The notes under the pieces: generated by a model
The model's input: the letters and a program-made list of their open reading frames with translations, nothing else
Told to the model about the DNA's origin: nothing
Database searches by the model: none
Assembly (NCBI RefSeq): GCF_002803065.1
Contig: NZ_NNBL01000015.1
Location: 124,001-188,000, forward strand
Reading direction: 5' to 3'
DNA: 64,000 bases
DNA from: Streptomyces sp. CB01635
Lineage (GTDB): Bacteria > Actinomycetota > Actinomycetes > Streptomycetales > Streptomycetaceae
Position numbers and translations under genes: made by a program
In this document: piece after piece, positions 25,002-33,465 of the stretch
Layout: each line of letters starts with the position of its first letter
How positions within the stretch are numbered: the stretch's first letter is position 1

Positions 25002-26180
25002 GTGTCGCTGCCACCCCTGGTAGAGCCAGCTGCTGAGCTCACCGTAGACGAGGTCCGCAGGTACTCCCGCCACCTGATCATCCCCGATGTCGGGATGGAC
25101 GGGCAGAAGCGGCTGAAGAACGCCAAGGTGCTCGCCGTGGGCGCCGGCGGCCTCGGTTCGCCGGCGCTCATGTACCTGGCCGCGGCCGGTGTGGGCACGC
25201 TCGGCATCGTGGAGTTCGACGAGGTCGACGAGTCGAACCTGCAGCGCCAGATCATCCACAGCCAGGCCGACATCGGCCGCTCCAAGGCCGAGTCCGCCAA
25301 GGACTCCGTCCTCGGCATCAACCCGTACGTGAACGTGATCCTCCACGAAGAGCGGCTCGAGGCCGAGAACGTGATGGACATCTTCAGCCAGTACGACCTG
25401 ATCGTCGACGGCACGGACAACTTCGCGACCCGCTACCTGGTCAACGACGCGTGCGTGCTGCTCAACAAGCCGTACGTGTGGGGCTCGATCTACCGCTTCG
25501 ACGGCCAGGCCTCGGTCTTCTGGTCCGAGCACGGCCCGTGCTACCGCTGCCTCTACCCGGAGCCCCCGCCCCCCGGCATGGTCCCCTCCTGCGCCGAGGG
25601 CGGCGTCCTGGGTGTGCTGTGCGCGTCCATCGGCTCCATCCAGGTCACCGAGGCGATCAAGGTCCTCGCGGGTGTCGGCGAGCCGCTCGTCGGCCGCCTG
25701 ATGATCTACGACGCCCTGGAGATGCAGTACCGCCAGGTCAAGGTCCGCAAGGACCCCGACTGCGCGGTCTGCGGCCCGAACGCCACCGTCACCGAGCTCA
25801 TCGACTACGAGGCCTTCTGCGGCGTCGTGTCCGAGGAGGCCCAGGAGGCGGCGGCCGGCTCGACGATCACTCCCAAGCAGCTCAAGGAGTGGATCGACGA
25901 CGGCGAGAACATCGAGATCATCGACGTCCGCGAGCCGAACGAGTACGAGATCGTCTCGATCCCCGGCGCCCGGCTGATCCCGAAGAACGAGTTCCTCATG
26001 GGCACCGCCCTGGAGAGCCTCCCGCAGGACAAGAAGATCGTCTTGCATTGCAAGACGGGTGTCCGCAGTGCGGAAGTCCTCGCCGTTCTGAAGTCCGCGG
26101 GCTTCGCGGACGCCGTGCACGTCGGCGGCGGCGTGATCGGCTGGGTCAACCAGATCGAGCCCGAGAAGCCGGTCTACTAG
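25002..26180 (+). CDS. moeZ: Adenylyltransferase/sulfurtransferase MoeZ
   Basis: A 392-residue two-domain enzyme. Residues 1-280 are an E1-like ThiF domain with the ATP loop GAGGLGSP (47-54), Arg/Asp catalytic residues in the DLIVDGTDNF area, and two zinc Cys pairs (Cys180/183 and Cys254/257). Residues about 290-392 are a rhodanese domain with catalytic Cys350 in HCKTGVRSAE. It adenylates the C-terminus of sulfur-carrier proteins (MoaD, ThiS, CysO) and transfers sulfur to form thiocarboxylates for molybdopterin, cysteine and thio-natural-product synthesis. GTG 25002 follows GGAGCCCCC; ATG 24981 would add seven residues. The nearby moaE and the SigR-type promoter fit a sulfur and redox role. 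Confidence 0.93.
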   Translation: MSLPPLVEPAAELTVDEVRRYSRHLIIPDVGMDGQKRLKNAKVLAVGAGGLGSPALMYLAAAGVGTLGIVEFDEVDESNLQRQIIHSQADIGRSKAESAKDSVLGINPYVNVILHEERLEAENVMDIFSQYDLIVDGTDNFATRYLVNDACVLLNKPYVWGSIYRFDGQASVFWSEHGPCYRCLYPEPPPPGMVPSCAEGGVLGVLCASIGSIQVTEAIKVLAGVGEPLVGRLMIYDALEMQYRQVKVRKDPDCAVCGPNATVTELIDYEAFCGVVSEEAQEAAAGSTITPKQLKEWIDDGENIEIIDVREPNEYEIVSIPGARLIPKNEFLMGTALESLPQDKKIVLHCKTGVRSAEVLAVLKSAGFADAVHVGGGVIGWVNQIEPEKPVY

Positions 26181-26232
26181 ACCGCCCGCCGGCCTGCGCG
26201 GCCGACGCCGCCGGTCAGGGGGCAGCTTTTCC

Positions 26233-26267
26233 GAACGGGTCCCGCACCTCGCGTGCGGGGCCCGTTC
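26233..26267. terminator. Bidirectional terminator between moeZ and the TAP-type gene
   Basis: A 15-bp stem (26233-26247 with 26253-26267, one G-T pair) and CTCGC loop, sitting between the converging genes moeZ and the lipoprotein hydrolase. The flanking U-tract is poor. Confidence 0.6.
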
Positions 26268-26304
26268 GTCATAGGGCGACGCGTGGACGTCCGCGTCGTC
26301 CGCC

Positions 26305-27903
26305 TCAGGAGCAGACCTTCCCGTCGCGCGGTATTCGGCCCTCCAGGAGATAGCCGTTCACCGTCGAGTCGACACAGCCCGACCCGCTGCCGTACGCGCC
26401 GTGCCCCTCGCCCTTCCAGGTGAGCTCGACGCCGACGCCCTTGCCGAGCTCGTCCGCCATCCTGCGGGCGCCCTCGTACGGGGTCGCCGGGTCGCCCGTG
26501 TTCCCCACGACGAGGATCGGGGCGGCGCCCGGCGCGCTCACCTCGGGCGTCTCGTACTGGCCCGGCACCGGCCAGTCGTGGCACCAGCCCGCCGTGTCCC
26601 AGGCCATGAACTCCCCGAAGACGGGCGAGATCCCGCGGAACGACGCGAGGCGCTTGCGCGCCTCCTTCGGCGTCGGCCGTTCCTTGTCGTCGAGGCAGGA
26701 GATCGCCCGCTGCGAATGGCTCTGCGAGCTGTAATGCCCGGAGGGACTCCGCTCGTTGTACGCGTCGGCCAGCGCGAGCAGCGCCGTCCCGTCCCCCTGC
26801 TCGGCCGCCTCCAGGCCGCGCGTCAGCGCGGGCCAACTGTTCTTGCTGTACAGGGTGACGGTGATGCCGATCGTGGCGAGCGACTGGTTGAGCACGCGGC
26901 TTCCCGAGGCCGGCAGCGGCTTCGCGTCGACCCGCTTCAGCAGCGCGGCGATCTTCCGGGAGCCCTGATCGGGGTCCTGGCCGGTGGACTTGAGGTAGTT
27001 GTCGAGGGCCCGCTGGAAGCCCCTCGTCTGGTTCTCGGCGTGGCCCACGGTGTCCGCGGCCGGGTCGACCACGGCGTCCAGGACGAGCCGGCCCACCTTG
27101 CCGGGGAACAAGTGCGCGTACACACCGCCCAGTTGGGTCCCGTACGAGACGCCCATGTAGTGCAGCTTGTCGTCGCCGAGCGCCTGGCGCGCCAGGTCCA
27201 TGTCGCGGGCCGTCTCGTCCGTCGACACGTGCCCGAGCAGCTTGCCGGCCTGTCGCGCGCAGCCCGCGCCGAAGTCGGCGGCGTCGTGGAAGTACGCCCG
27301 CTCCTCGGCGGGGGAGTCCGGCGTGAGGTCGACGGACTCGGCGGTCCGGATCGCCTTGTCGTCGCGGCAACGCACCCCCTCACTCGCGCCGACACCGCGC
27401 GGGTCGAAGCTCACCAGGTCGTAGCGCTCGCGCAGCTTCGCATAGTCGGGTGCGAAGGCGGGCAGCATCGAGACCCCCGAGCCGCCCGGCCCGCCGAAGT
27501 TGAACAGGAGCGAACCGGAACGCCCGCTCCCGCTCGTGGACCTGGCGCGGATGAGGGCGACGCCGATGGTCTCCCCGTCCGGCTTCGCGTAGTCGAGCGG
27601 CGCCTTCAGCGTCGCGCACTGCCAGTCGGAGCCGGGTGCGGGGCCGTCGTCGGTGGCCTTGCAGCGGCCCCAGTCGAGCCGCTGCGAGGTGAGCGCGGCG
27701 GGCAGCCGGGGCAGCGTGCCCGGGACGGCCTTGCCCGAGCGTGGCGGTGACGACGGTGAGGGCGGCGACGAACGCGGTGGCTGTGTTTGCCCCTTCCCCT
27801 CGCCGTGCCCGGCCTTGTCTCCCGGCCCGCCGCAGCCCGCGGCGGCCCCCGCCACCAGCAGCCCCGCGGCCAGCAGCGCGAACGAACGAACATGACGCGA
27901 CAC
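26305..27903 (-). CDS. TAP-type lipoprotein alpha/beta-hydrolase
   Basis: A 532-residue secreted lipoprotein with signal MSRHVRSFALLAAGLLV and lipobox A-A-A-G-C (Cys24). The mature domain has FNFGGPGGSG as oxyanion region, GVSYGT with Ser253, an acid in NTGDPATPY, and GHGAYG as the histidine. These define the tripeptidyl-aminopeptidase (TAP-like) hydrolase family of Streptomyces. The predicted job is outside-cell peptide or ester hydrolysis. GTG 27903 is chosen: AGGGGGAGG precedes it with normal spacing, whereas GTG 27909 sits on the ribosome site. It is the second of two tandem paralogs (143 nt downstream of the first), resembling the S. lividans SlpD/SlpE pair as I remember it. Confidence 0.82.
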   Translation of the reverse strand: MSRHVRSFALLAAGLLVAGAAAGCGGPGDKAGHGEGKGQTQPPRSSPPSPSSPPRSGKAVPGTLPRLPAALTSQRLDWGRCKATDDGPAPGSDWQCATLKAPLDYAKPDGETIGVALIRARSTSGSGRSGSLLFNFGGPGGSGVSMLPAFAPDYAKLRERYDLVSFDPRGVGASEGVRCRDDKAIRTAESVDLTPDSPAEERAYFHDAADFGAGCARQAGKLLGHVSTDETARDMDLARQALGDDKLHYMGVSYGTQLGGVYAHLFPGKVGRLVLDAVVDPAADTVGHAENQTRGFQRALDNYLKSTGQDPDQGSRKIAALLKRVDAKPLPASGSRVLNQSLATIGITVTLYSKNSWPALTRGLEAAEQGDGTALLALADAYNERSPSGHYSSQSHSQRAISCLDDKERPTPKEARKRLASFRGISPVFGEFMAWDTAGWCHDWPVPGQYETPEVSAPGAAPILVVGNTGDPATPYEGARRMADELGKGVGVELTWKGEGHGAYGSGSGCVDSTVNGYLLEGRIPRDGKVCS

Positions 27904-28045
27904 AGGCACCTCCCCCTGGCGATCCCCCTCGCCTGCCCTCGGTCCGAAGACAGTCAGACCATCCTAGGCAGCGCCACTGACAATCACCGGCGGCAGAGCG
28001 CCTCCGGCAACCGAGCGCGCAAGCCGAACACCCGTACCCCCACGG

Positions 28046-29590
28046 CTACTTGCAGACCGTGCCCGCCTTCGGCACCGTCCCGTTCAGCAGATAACTGTCC
28101 ACGGCACCCCGCACACACTTGTTCCCGCTGTCGTACGCGCCGTGCCCCTGGCCTTCGTATGTGACCTGCACCCCGACACCATCGCCGAGCGCGCCGACCA
28201 TCTTCTTCGCACCTTCGTACGGGGTGGCGGGGTCGCCCGTGTTGCCGACGACGACGATCGGCGCCGAGCCGGCCGCGCTCACGTCGGGGTGGTCCGCGGC
28301 GCCGGCGACCGCCCAGTCCGTGCAGCTGAGCATGCCCCACGCGAGAAAGTCGCCGAACAGGGGCGAGGCGGCCCGGAACTCGGGGAGCTTCGACCGGACG
28401 TAAGCCGGTGTGTAACGGGGCTTGTCGTCGGCGCAGTTGACGGCGACGTTGGCGGCCTGGAGGTTGCTGTACTTGCCGTCCTCGTTGCGGCCGTTCATGG
28501 AGTCCGAAAGCAGCATGAGGATCTTGCCGTCACCTTCGTAGGCCTGGGCGAGGCCCTCGGTGAGGTACTCCCAGAAGTCCTTGGAGTACAGCGACTGCGC
28601 GATGCCGTTCGTCGCGGCGGTCTGCGTCAGCTCGCGCGGGAAGACCCCCGGGATCGGCTTGGAGTCCAGGTCCTTGAGCAGCTTCGCGATCTTGGCCTTG
28701 ACCTCCGCGGGGGTGTCGCCGACCGGGCAGTCCTCGACCTTGGAGGTGCAGTCCTTCGCGTAGTTGTCGAGGGCGAGCTGGAAGCCCTTGGCCTGGCCGA
28801 GCGAGCTCTCCTCGGAGTTCTGGGTGGGGTCGACGACACCGTCGAAGACGGCACGGCCCACGTTCTCCGGGAACAAGTGGGCGTACACGCCGCCCAGTTC
28901 GGTGCCGTAGGAGATCCCGAAGTAGTGCAGCTTGTCGTCGCCGAGCACCTGTCGCATCAGGTCCATGTCGCGGGCGGCGCCGGTCGTGGCGACGTGCGGG
29001 ATGACCTGCCCGGAGTTCCTCTCGCAGGCGTCGTTGAACTGGGTGACGTTGCTGACGAGCTTCTTCGTCTGGGCGGTGTTGTCGGGGATGGCGTCCTGCT
29101 GGAAGTACTTGTCGAGCTGCTCGTCGTTCTCGCACTTCACACCGTCGCTGCGGCCGACGCCGCGCGGGTCGAAGCTCACCAGGTCGTAGCGGGTGCGCAG
29201 CTTCGTGTACTCGCTGCCGAACGCGGGCAGCGTGGTGACCCCGGAGCCGCCGGGGCCGCCGAAGTTGAAGATGAGTGATCCGATGCGCTTGTCCTTGGCG
29301 CCGGAGGACTTGGCGCGGATGAGCGCGAGGCCGATGGTGTCGCCCTCGGGCTTGTCCCAGTCGAGGGGCGTCTTCATGGTGGCGCACTGCCAGGTGGCGC
29401 CGCCGGGCAGCGGGGAGGGCGCGGGGCCGCCACCCTCCGACTCCGAGGGCGCGGGGCAGTCCTTCCAGCTGAGGGACTGGGACCTCAGGTCCACGTCATT
29501 CGTGTCGCTGCCGCACGCCGCGAGGGCGGAGGCCAGGAGGACGGCGGTGGCGGCCATGGCAGCGGCACGCGGCCGGAACGGATTGGGCAT
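28046..29590 (-). CDS. TAP-type lipoprotein alpha/beta-hydrolase, paralog
   Basis: A 514-residue lipoprotein. The signal ends in L-A-A-C (Cys26), followed by a Ser/Asp-rich linker and a TAP-like hydrolase domain with FNFGGPGGSG, GISYGT (Ser228), GDPATPY and GHGAYD for the triad. It is clearly paralogous to the next gene along most of its length, including the VSFDPRGVG segment, so a tandem duplication is evident. Substrate specificity may differ, as the internal cap region (about 240-400) is poorly matched. ATG 29590 gives a complete lipoprotein signal. Both genes are on the minus strand, upstream of a terminator at 26233-26267. Confidence 0.84.
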   Translation of the reverse strand: MPNPFRPRAAAMAATAVLLASALAACGSDTNDVDLRSQSLSWKDCPAPSESEGGGPAPSPLPGGATWQCATMKTPLDWDKPEGDTIGLALIRAKSSGAKDKRIGSLIFNFGGPGGSGVTTLPAFGSEYTKLRTRYDLVSFDPRGVGRSDGVKCENDEQLDKYFQQDAIPDNTAQTKKLVSNVTQFNDACERNSGQVIPHVATTGAARDMDLMRQVLGDDKLHYFGISYGTELGGVYAHLFPENVGRAVFDGVVDPTQNSEESSLGQAKGFQLALDNYAKDCTSKVEDCPVGDTPAEVKAKIAKLLKDLDSKPIPGVFPRELTQTAATNGIAQSLYSKDFWEYLTEGLAQAYEGDGKILMLLSDSMNGRNEDGKYSNLQAANVAVNCADDKPRYTPAYVRSKLPEFRAASPLFGDFLAWGMLSCTDWAVAGAADHPDVSAAGSAPIVVVGNTGDPATPYEGAKKMVGALGDGVGVQVTYEGQGHGAYDSGNKCVRGAVDSYLLNGTVPKAGTVCK

Positions 29591-29737
29591 GAACCCATCC
29601 TGCGGCGACGGCCCACGGGGCGCTCGGGGCGGGGGCCGTGCGGGTGAGCGACGACGACGGCGACGGGGCGGGACGTGCCTCTACGGGGAGCCCGCTCGGG
29701 TAACGCCCCTACGGGGCCCCTCCCCGCAAACGCGTCC

Positions 29738-32653
29738 CTACAGGGAGCCCTTCCGGGAGAGGTGGTTGAAGAAGAGCCAGCCCGGCAGGACCGGCAGCCA
29801 CAGCGTCATGAGCCGGTAGAGCAGCACGGCCGGGGCCGCGACCTCCTTGGGCAGGCCGACCGCGATGAGTCCGACCGTCAGGGTCGCCTCGACGGCGCCC
29901 ACACCGCCCGGTGTCGGCGCGGCGGAGCCGAGCGCGTTGCCGGCGAGGAACACGACCGCGACACTGGCCAGGCTGAGCGTCGTCGTCTCGTCCCCGAAGG
30001 CACGGATCGACGCGTCCAGGCACATCACGAAGCAGGCCGTCAGGAGGAGCATGCCGCCGATGCCGGTGAGCAGCTTCTGCGGCCGCTGGAGCACGTCCAG
30101 CATGCGCGGTACGACGCCGGCGAACAGGGACCGTACGCGCGTGACGACGAACTTCCGCAGGAAGGGGATCGACGTCACCACGAGCACGAGGACCGCGACG
30201 GTCAGCAGACCCGCGATGACCGTCCGGGACGGCGACAGGGACGGGGTCTTCTCCGTGCCGGTCAGATAGCCGAAGGTCAGCAGCATCATGATGTGGGCGC
30301 CCAGACCGAAGAGCTGGGAGGCGCCGACGCTGGCCACCGCGAGCCCGGGGCGCACGCCCGAGCGTTGCAGGAAGCGGGTGTTGAGCGCGACACCGCCGAC
30401 GGCGGCCGGTGCCACGATCTTCACGAACGAGCCGGCGACCTGCGCCGCGACGGTCCGCATGAAGGGGACGCGCTCCGGGACGAACCCGAGCAGGCTCATC
30501 GCGGCGGCGAAGTAGCTCAGCGCCGAGAACAGGACGGCGGCGGCGACCCAGCCCCACTGGGCCTCTCGGAACAGCGTGCCGAACTCGATGTGCGTCAGCT
30601 GCGACAGGAGGAAGTACGCGCCGATGGCGCCCGCGATGAAGCTCACGAGGGTGCGCGGTTTGACGCGCTCCAGGCGGGCCGGTTCGACGGGTGCCTGCGG
30701 CCGGATGCGGAGCACCTGGTGGCGGATCTGGGTGAGCAGATCCTCCTCGCGCGCCTCGTCCAGGGCCTCGTCGATGGCCTTCTTCTCGGCCTGCCGCTCG
30801 GCTTTCTCTGTCTGCCGTTCTGCCTTCGCGGAGGTCTTGGCCGTCGGGGGTGCCGCCTGCTCGGCGATCGTCTCCGTAGGCGTTGATTTCTCGGCCGGAG
30901 AGGCCCCGGCAAGGGAGGCCGCAGCCTGGGTGGCCTCGTCCAGGCGGGCCTGCTTCGCCCTGCGCGAAGCCTCGAGCACGGCCTCGCGCTCGCGTTCGGA
31001 ACGCTCCCTGCCGAGCCTGCGCAGCGTCGAGCGCGTATTGCGGCTCAGGGCGATGGGCTGGAGCAGCGGCAGACAGTCGGCGATCGCGTCGGGGCCGAGC
31101 ACTCCCACGGCGGACGCCACGGCCCGCTCGGCGCCCACGCGCAGGCCGAGCGTGGCCAGGAGCTGTGCGATGTCCATGCGCAGGATCAGGTCGCCGGACG
31201 CGATCTCGCCGCCGCGCAGATCCGTGAGGATCACCGTGCCGGAACGATCCACCAGAATCGCGTCGCCGGTGAGCCGCCGATGGGCGATACGCCGCGACTG
31301 GAGCGCCTGCACCTGGTGCCAGGTGTCGCGCAGCAGCGCGTCGGTGATTTCCTCGTCCGGCACCGAGTCCAGCGAACGGCCGCCCGTGTGCTCGTACACG
31401 AGCATCACCGCGTCGGGGCCGAGCTCGGACGTCGCGATCAGCTTCGGGGCGTTGGCCCCGGCCGCGATCGCCGCGTACGCGAGAAGTGCCTCCTGCTCCA
31501 GCGCCTGGCGCAGGGACTGGAGACTGCGCCCCGTGGTGATGCCCCGCAGCGTCAGCTGGCGCCACACGCGGTAGAAGAAGCCCTGGGCCTGCTGCTCACG
31601 GTCGACGATGGTGACGTCGAGCGGAGGGCCGTCCTCCAGGGTGACGAAGTAGCGCCGCCCTCTGTCGCCGTTCTCCGTGGTGCTCTCGTGGGCCTCTTCG
31701 CGGGCCGCGCTGACAGGGTGGAAGCCGACGTGCCGCAGGCCCGCGAGGAGCGTCTGACCGGTGGGACGCACATTCGGCGAACCGACCGCGTAGAGCGTGC
31801 CGTAGGCGACCGTCCAGCCGATCAGGACCGTCAGGATGATCGAGAACGGTGTCGTGTAGCCGGTGACCAGCATCGCGAACGCGTCGAGCAGCAGCACCAC
31901 CCACAGCACCACGCGCCAGCGTGGTCTGCGGGACATCCCCACAGCCGTCATATAGGCGATGACGGGCGCGAGATAGCCGTGCACCGGATCTGTCAGCGCG
32001 TGGATGTCGCCCGGCGACGGGCGGGTGAGCGCGTCCTGGATCGACGACGGGGCGCCCTGGGCGACCCACAGGTCCGTCGCCAGCGTCACCCCGTGGGCGA
32101 GGACGGCCGCGAGTACACCGTCGGCGATCCGCAGCCCGTCGCGTTTGATCAGCCGCTCGATCGCGAAGGCGACCGGTACGAGAAGGATCGCGATGCTCGA
32201 CGCGAGCCCCGCGAACTTGATCATGAGGTCGGGAGCGGCGCCCGTGCCCTTGCTGATGTCCTGCTGAAGACCTGACGTCGTGCCGTGGGCGAACGCGGCG
32301 ATCGACAGCAGCACGGCGATCGCGAGCACGCCCACCAGGAGCCGCATCAGGTCGGAGGGGCGGTGCACGCGCGCGGGGAGGAGGGGTTCGTCGCCGTCGA
32401 CCCGCTCGGCGTGCGCGTCGGCGTCGATGCACTCCGGGTCGACCAGAGGGGCCTCGGTCCGCCCGGGCCCGGCCTCCGCGGTCTTCGCGGGCACGTCCGC
32501 CCGTGGCGCCGCGGCCCGGTGGCCACGGCGCTCGGTCAGGGGGGAGTGGTCGGCCTCTTCGCCGTCCGGGCGCGCCGAAGCCCCAGAGGTGCCCTCCGCC
32601 TTATCGGGATGCACGCCCTGCTGCTCCGTCGTTTCTTCTTGATCTCGTATCAC
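29738..32653 (-). CDS. MprF-like membrane protein with kinase-like central domain
   Basis: A 971-residue protein. Residues 1-100 are disordered and acidic. About five to six helices lie at 101-290. A kinase-like or phosphotransferase-like domain at about 300-540 contains HRRLTGDAILVD (458-469) and LTDLRGGE (476-483), resembling HxDxxxxN and DFG loops but lacking the usual catalytic Asp. A charged coiled-coil linker (560-660) leads to the lysyl-phosphatidylglycerol-synthase transmembrane domain (UPF0104) at about 680-960, with GGVALNTRFLQRSG and the LGSAAPTPGGVGAVEA motif. The UPF0104 domain is a lipid flippase-type module; no synthase domain is visible, so lipid lysinylation is not implied. 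A role in envelope lipid handling under control of a pseudokinase is inferred. ATG 32653 fits the usual layout. Confidence 0.78.
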   Translation of the reverse strand: MIRDQEETTEQQGVHPDKAEGTSGASARPDGEEADHSPLTERRGHRAAAPRADVPAKTAEAGPGRTEAPLVDPECIDADAHAERVDGDEPLLPARVHRPSDLMRLLVGVLAIAVLLSIAAFAHGTTSGLQQDISKGTGAAPDLMIKFAGLASSIAILLVPVAFAIERLIKRDGLRIADGVLAAVLAHGVTLATDLWVAQGAPSSIQDALTRPSPGDIHALTDPVHGYLAPVIAYMTAVGMSRRPRWRVVLWVVLLLDAFAMLVTGYTTPFSIILTVLIGWTVAYGTLYAVGSPNVRPTGQTLLAGLRHVGFHPVSAAREEAHESTTENGDRGRRYFVTLEDGPPLDVTIVDREQQAQGFFYRVWRQLTLRGITTGRSLQSLRQALEQEALLAYAAIAAGANAPKLIATSELGPDAVMLVYEHTGGRSLDSVPDEEITDALLRDTWHQVQALQSRRIAHRRLTGDAILVDRSGTVILTDLRGGEIASGDLILRMDIAQLLATLGLRVGAERAVASAVGVLGPDAIADCLPLLQPIALSRNTRSTLRRLGRERSEREREAVLEASRRAKQARLDEATQAAASLAGASPAEKSTPTETIAEQAAPPTAKTSAKAERQTEKAERQAEKKAIDEALDEAREEDLLTQIRHQVLRIRPQAPVEPARLERVKPRTLVSFIAGAIGAYFLLSQLTHIEFGTLFREAQWGWVAAAVLFSALSYFAAAMSLLGFVPERVPFMRTVAAQVAGSFVKIVAPAAVGGVALNTRFLQRSGVRPGLAVASVGASQLFGLGAHIMMLLTFGYLTGTEKTPSLSPSRTVIAGLLTVAVLVLVVTSIPFLRKFVVTRVRSLFAGVVPRMLDVLQRPQKLLTGIGGMLLLTACFVMCLDASIRAFGDETTTLSLASVAVVFLAGNALGSAAPTPGGVGAVEATLTVGLIAVGLPKEVAAPAVLLYRLMTLWLPVLPGWLFFNHLSRKGSL

Positions 32654-32824
32654 CGGTCACCGCCCGCACGATGGTGGCACGTCCCACTGACACAGGAGGG
32701 CATCAGGGTGCAATGCGGGGGAGCAAAGTATCCCGCAACCGTGGATTCGTGCTTCTTCATACGCCTCTCCACGCCCCGTGACCGGGCCGTCACAGTGTCG
32801 GTGGGGTGCGGCAGGATGGGTCGG

Positions 32825-33190
32825 ATGAGCGAGGAGAGCGGTGCGGCGGGAGAGCTGCCGGAGTACGCGGAGCGGGTGCTCGAGGTCGCGGAGCTGATCC
32901 CGCCCGGGCGGGTCATGACCTACGGGGATGTCGCCGAATGGCTCGGTGAGGGCGGCCCCCGCCAGGTCGGCCGCGTGATGGCCCTCTACGGAGGAGCCGT
33001 TCCGTGGTGGCGCGTGGTGCGCTCCGACGGCGTGCTGCTGCCCGGCCACGAACTGGACGCCATGGCGCACTACCGCGGGGAGAGCACCCCCCTGCGCGAA
33101 GCCTCCCGTACGTCCGAGGGGCACGTCCCGCGCCTCGACATGAGGCGCGCGCGATGGGACGGCGAAGAACGCGCGGAATCTCACACCTGA
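32825..33190 (+). CDS. Alkyltransferase-like protein (ATL, MGMT family)
   Basis: A 121-residue protein of the O6-alkylguanine methyltransferase fold with IPPGRVMTYGDVAEWLG (the DNA-recognition helix region) and RQVGRVMALYGGAVPWWRVVRSDG. In true MGMT the motif is PCHRV with a catalytic Cys. Here the Cys is a Trp (PWWRV), the hallmark of alkyltransferase-like proteins. These bind O6-alkylguanine, bend DNA and hand the lesion to nucleotide excision repair without repairing it themselves. ATG 32825 follows an in-frame alternative at 32816. It is divergent from the MprF-like gene and ahead of the adnAB operon, suiting a DNA-repair block. Confidence 0.85.
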   Translation: MSEESGAAGELPEYAERVLEVAELIPPGRVMTYGDVAEWLGEGGPRQVGRVMALYGGAVPWWRVVRSDGVLLPGHELDAMAHYRGESTPLREASRTSEGHVPRLDMRRARWDGEERAESHT

Positions 33191-33465
33191 CAGCTTCCGC
33201 CATCGCGCCCCCGTTCGAACGGTCTGCGGCCCGTACGAGGGAAACGGGGCGAGAGGGGCACTTCGCCACCACCGCGTACGTTCGTGAATCGCGGCACATC
33301 CGTGCCGCACGGGACCCGGGGGACCCGGCGGAAGCCCGGCTTCCGCCACACTCGACGGCGTAGCGTCGACGGCGCGCACCTCCCTCACCCCGCAGCCACC
33401 GCCCCGCTCGGACGGCCGGCTGCCTCCCAGTTCCCCCAGCACACCCACCAGGACCAGCGATCCAC

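Noticed and set aside
23223..26120. Minus-strand 965-codon frame across the epimerase, spherulin and moeZ genes
   Set aside because: It crosses three plus-strand genes with clear domains, has no ribosome site, and its residues show no recognisable family.
29641..29737. CTACGGGG-type short repeats between the TAP-type and MprF-like genes as an attachment or mobile-element end
   Set aside because: Only short G/C-rich words recur, with no transposase, integrase or terminal inverted repeat nearby.
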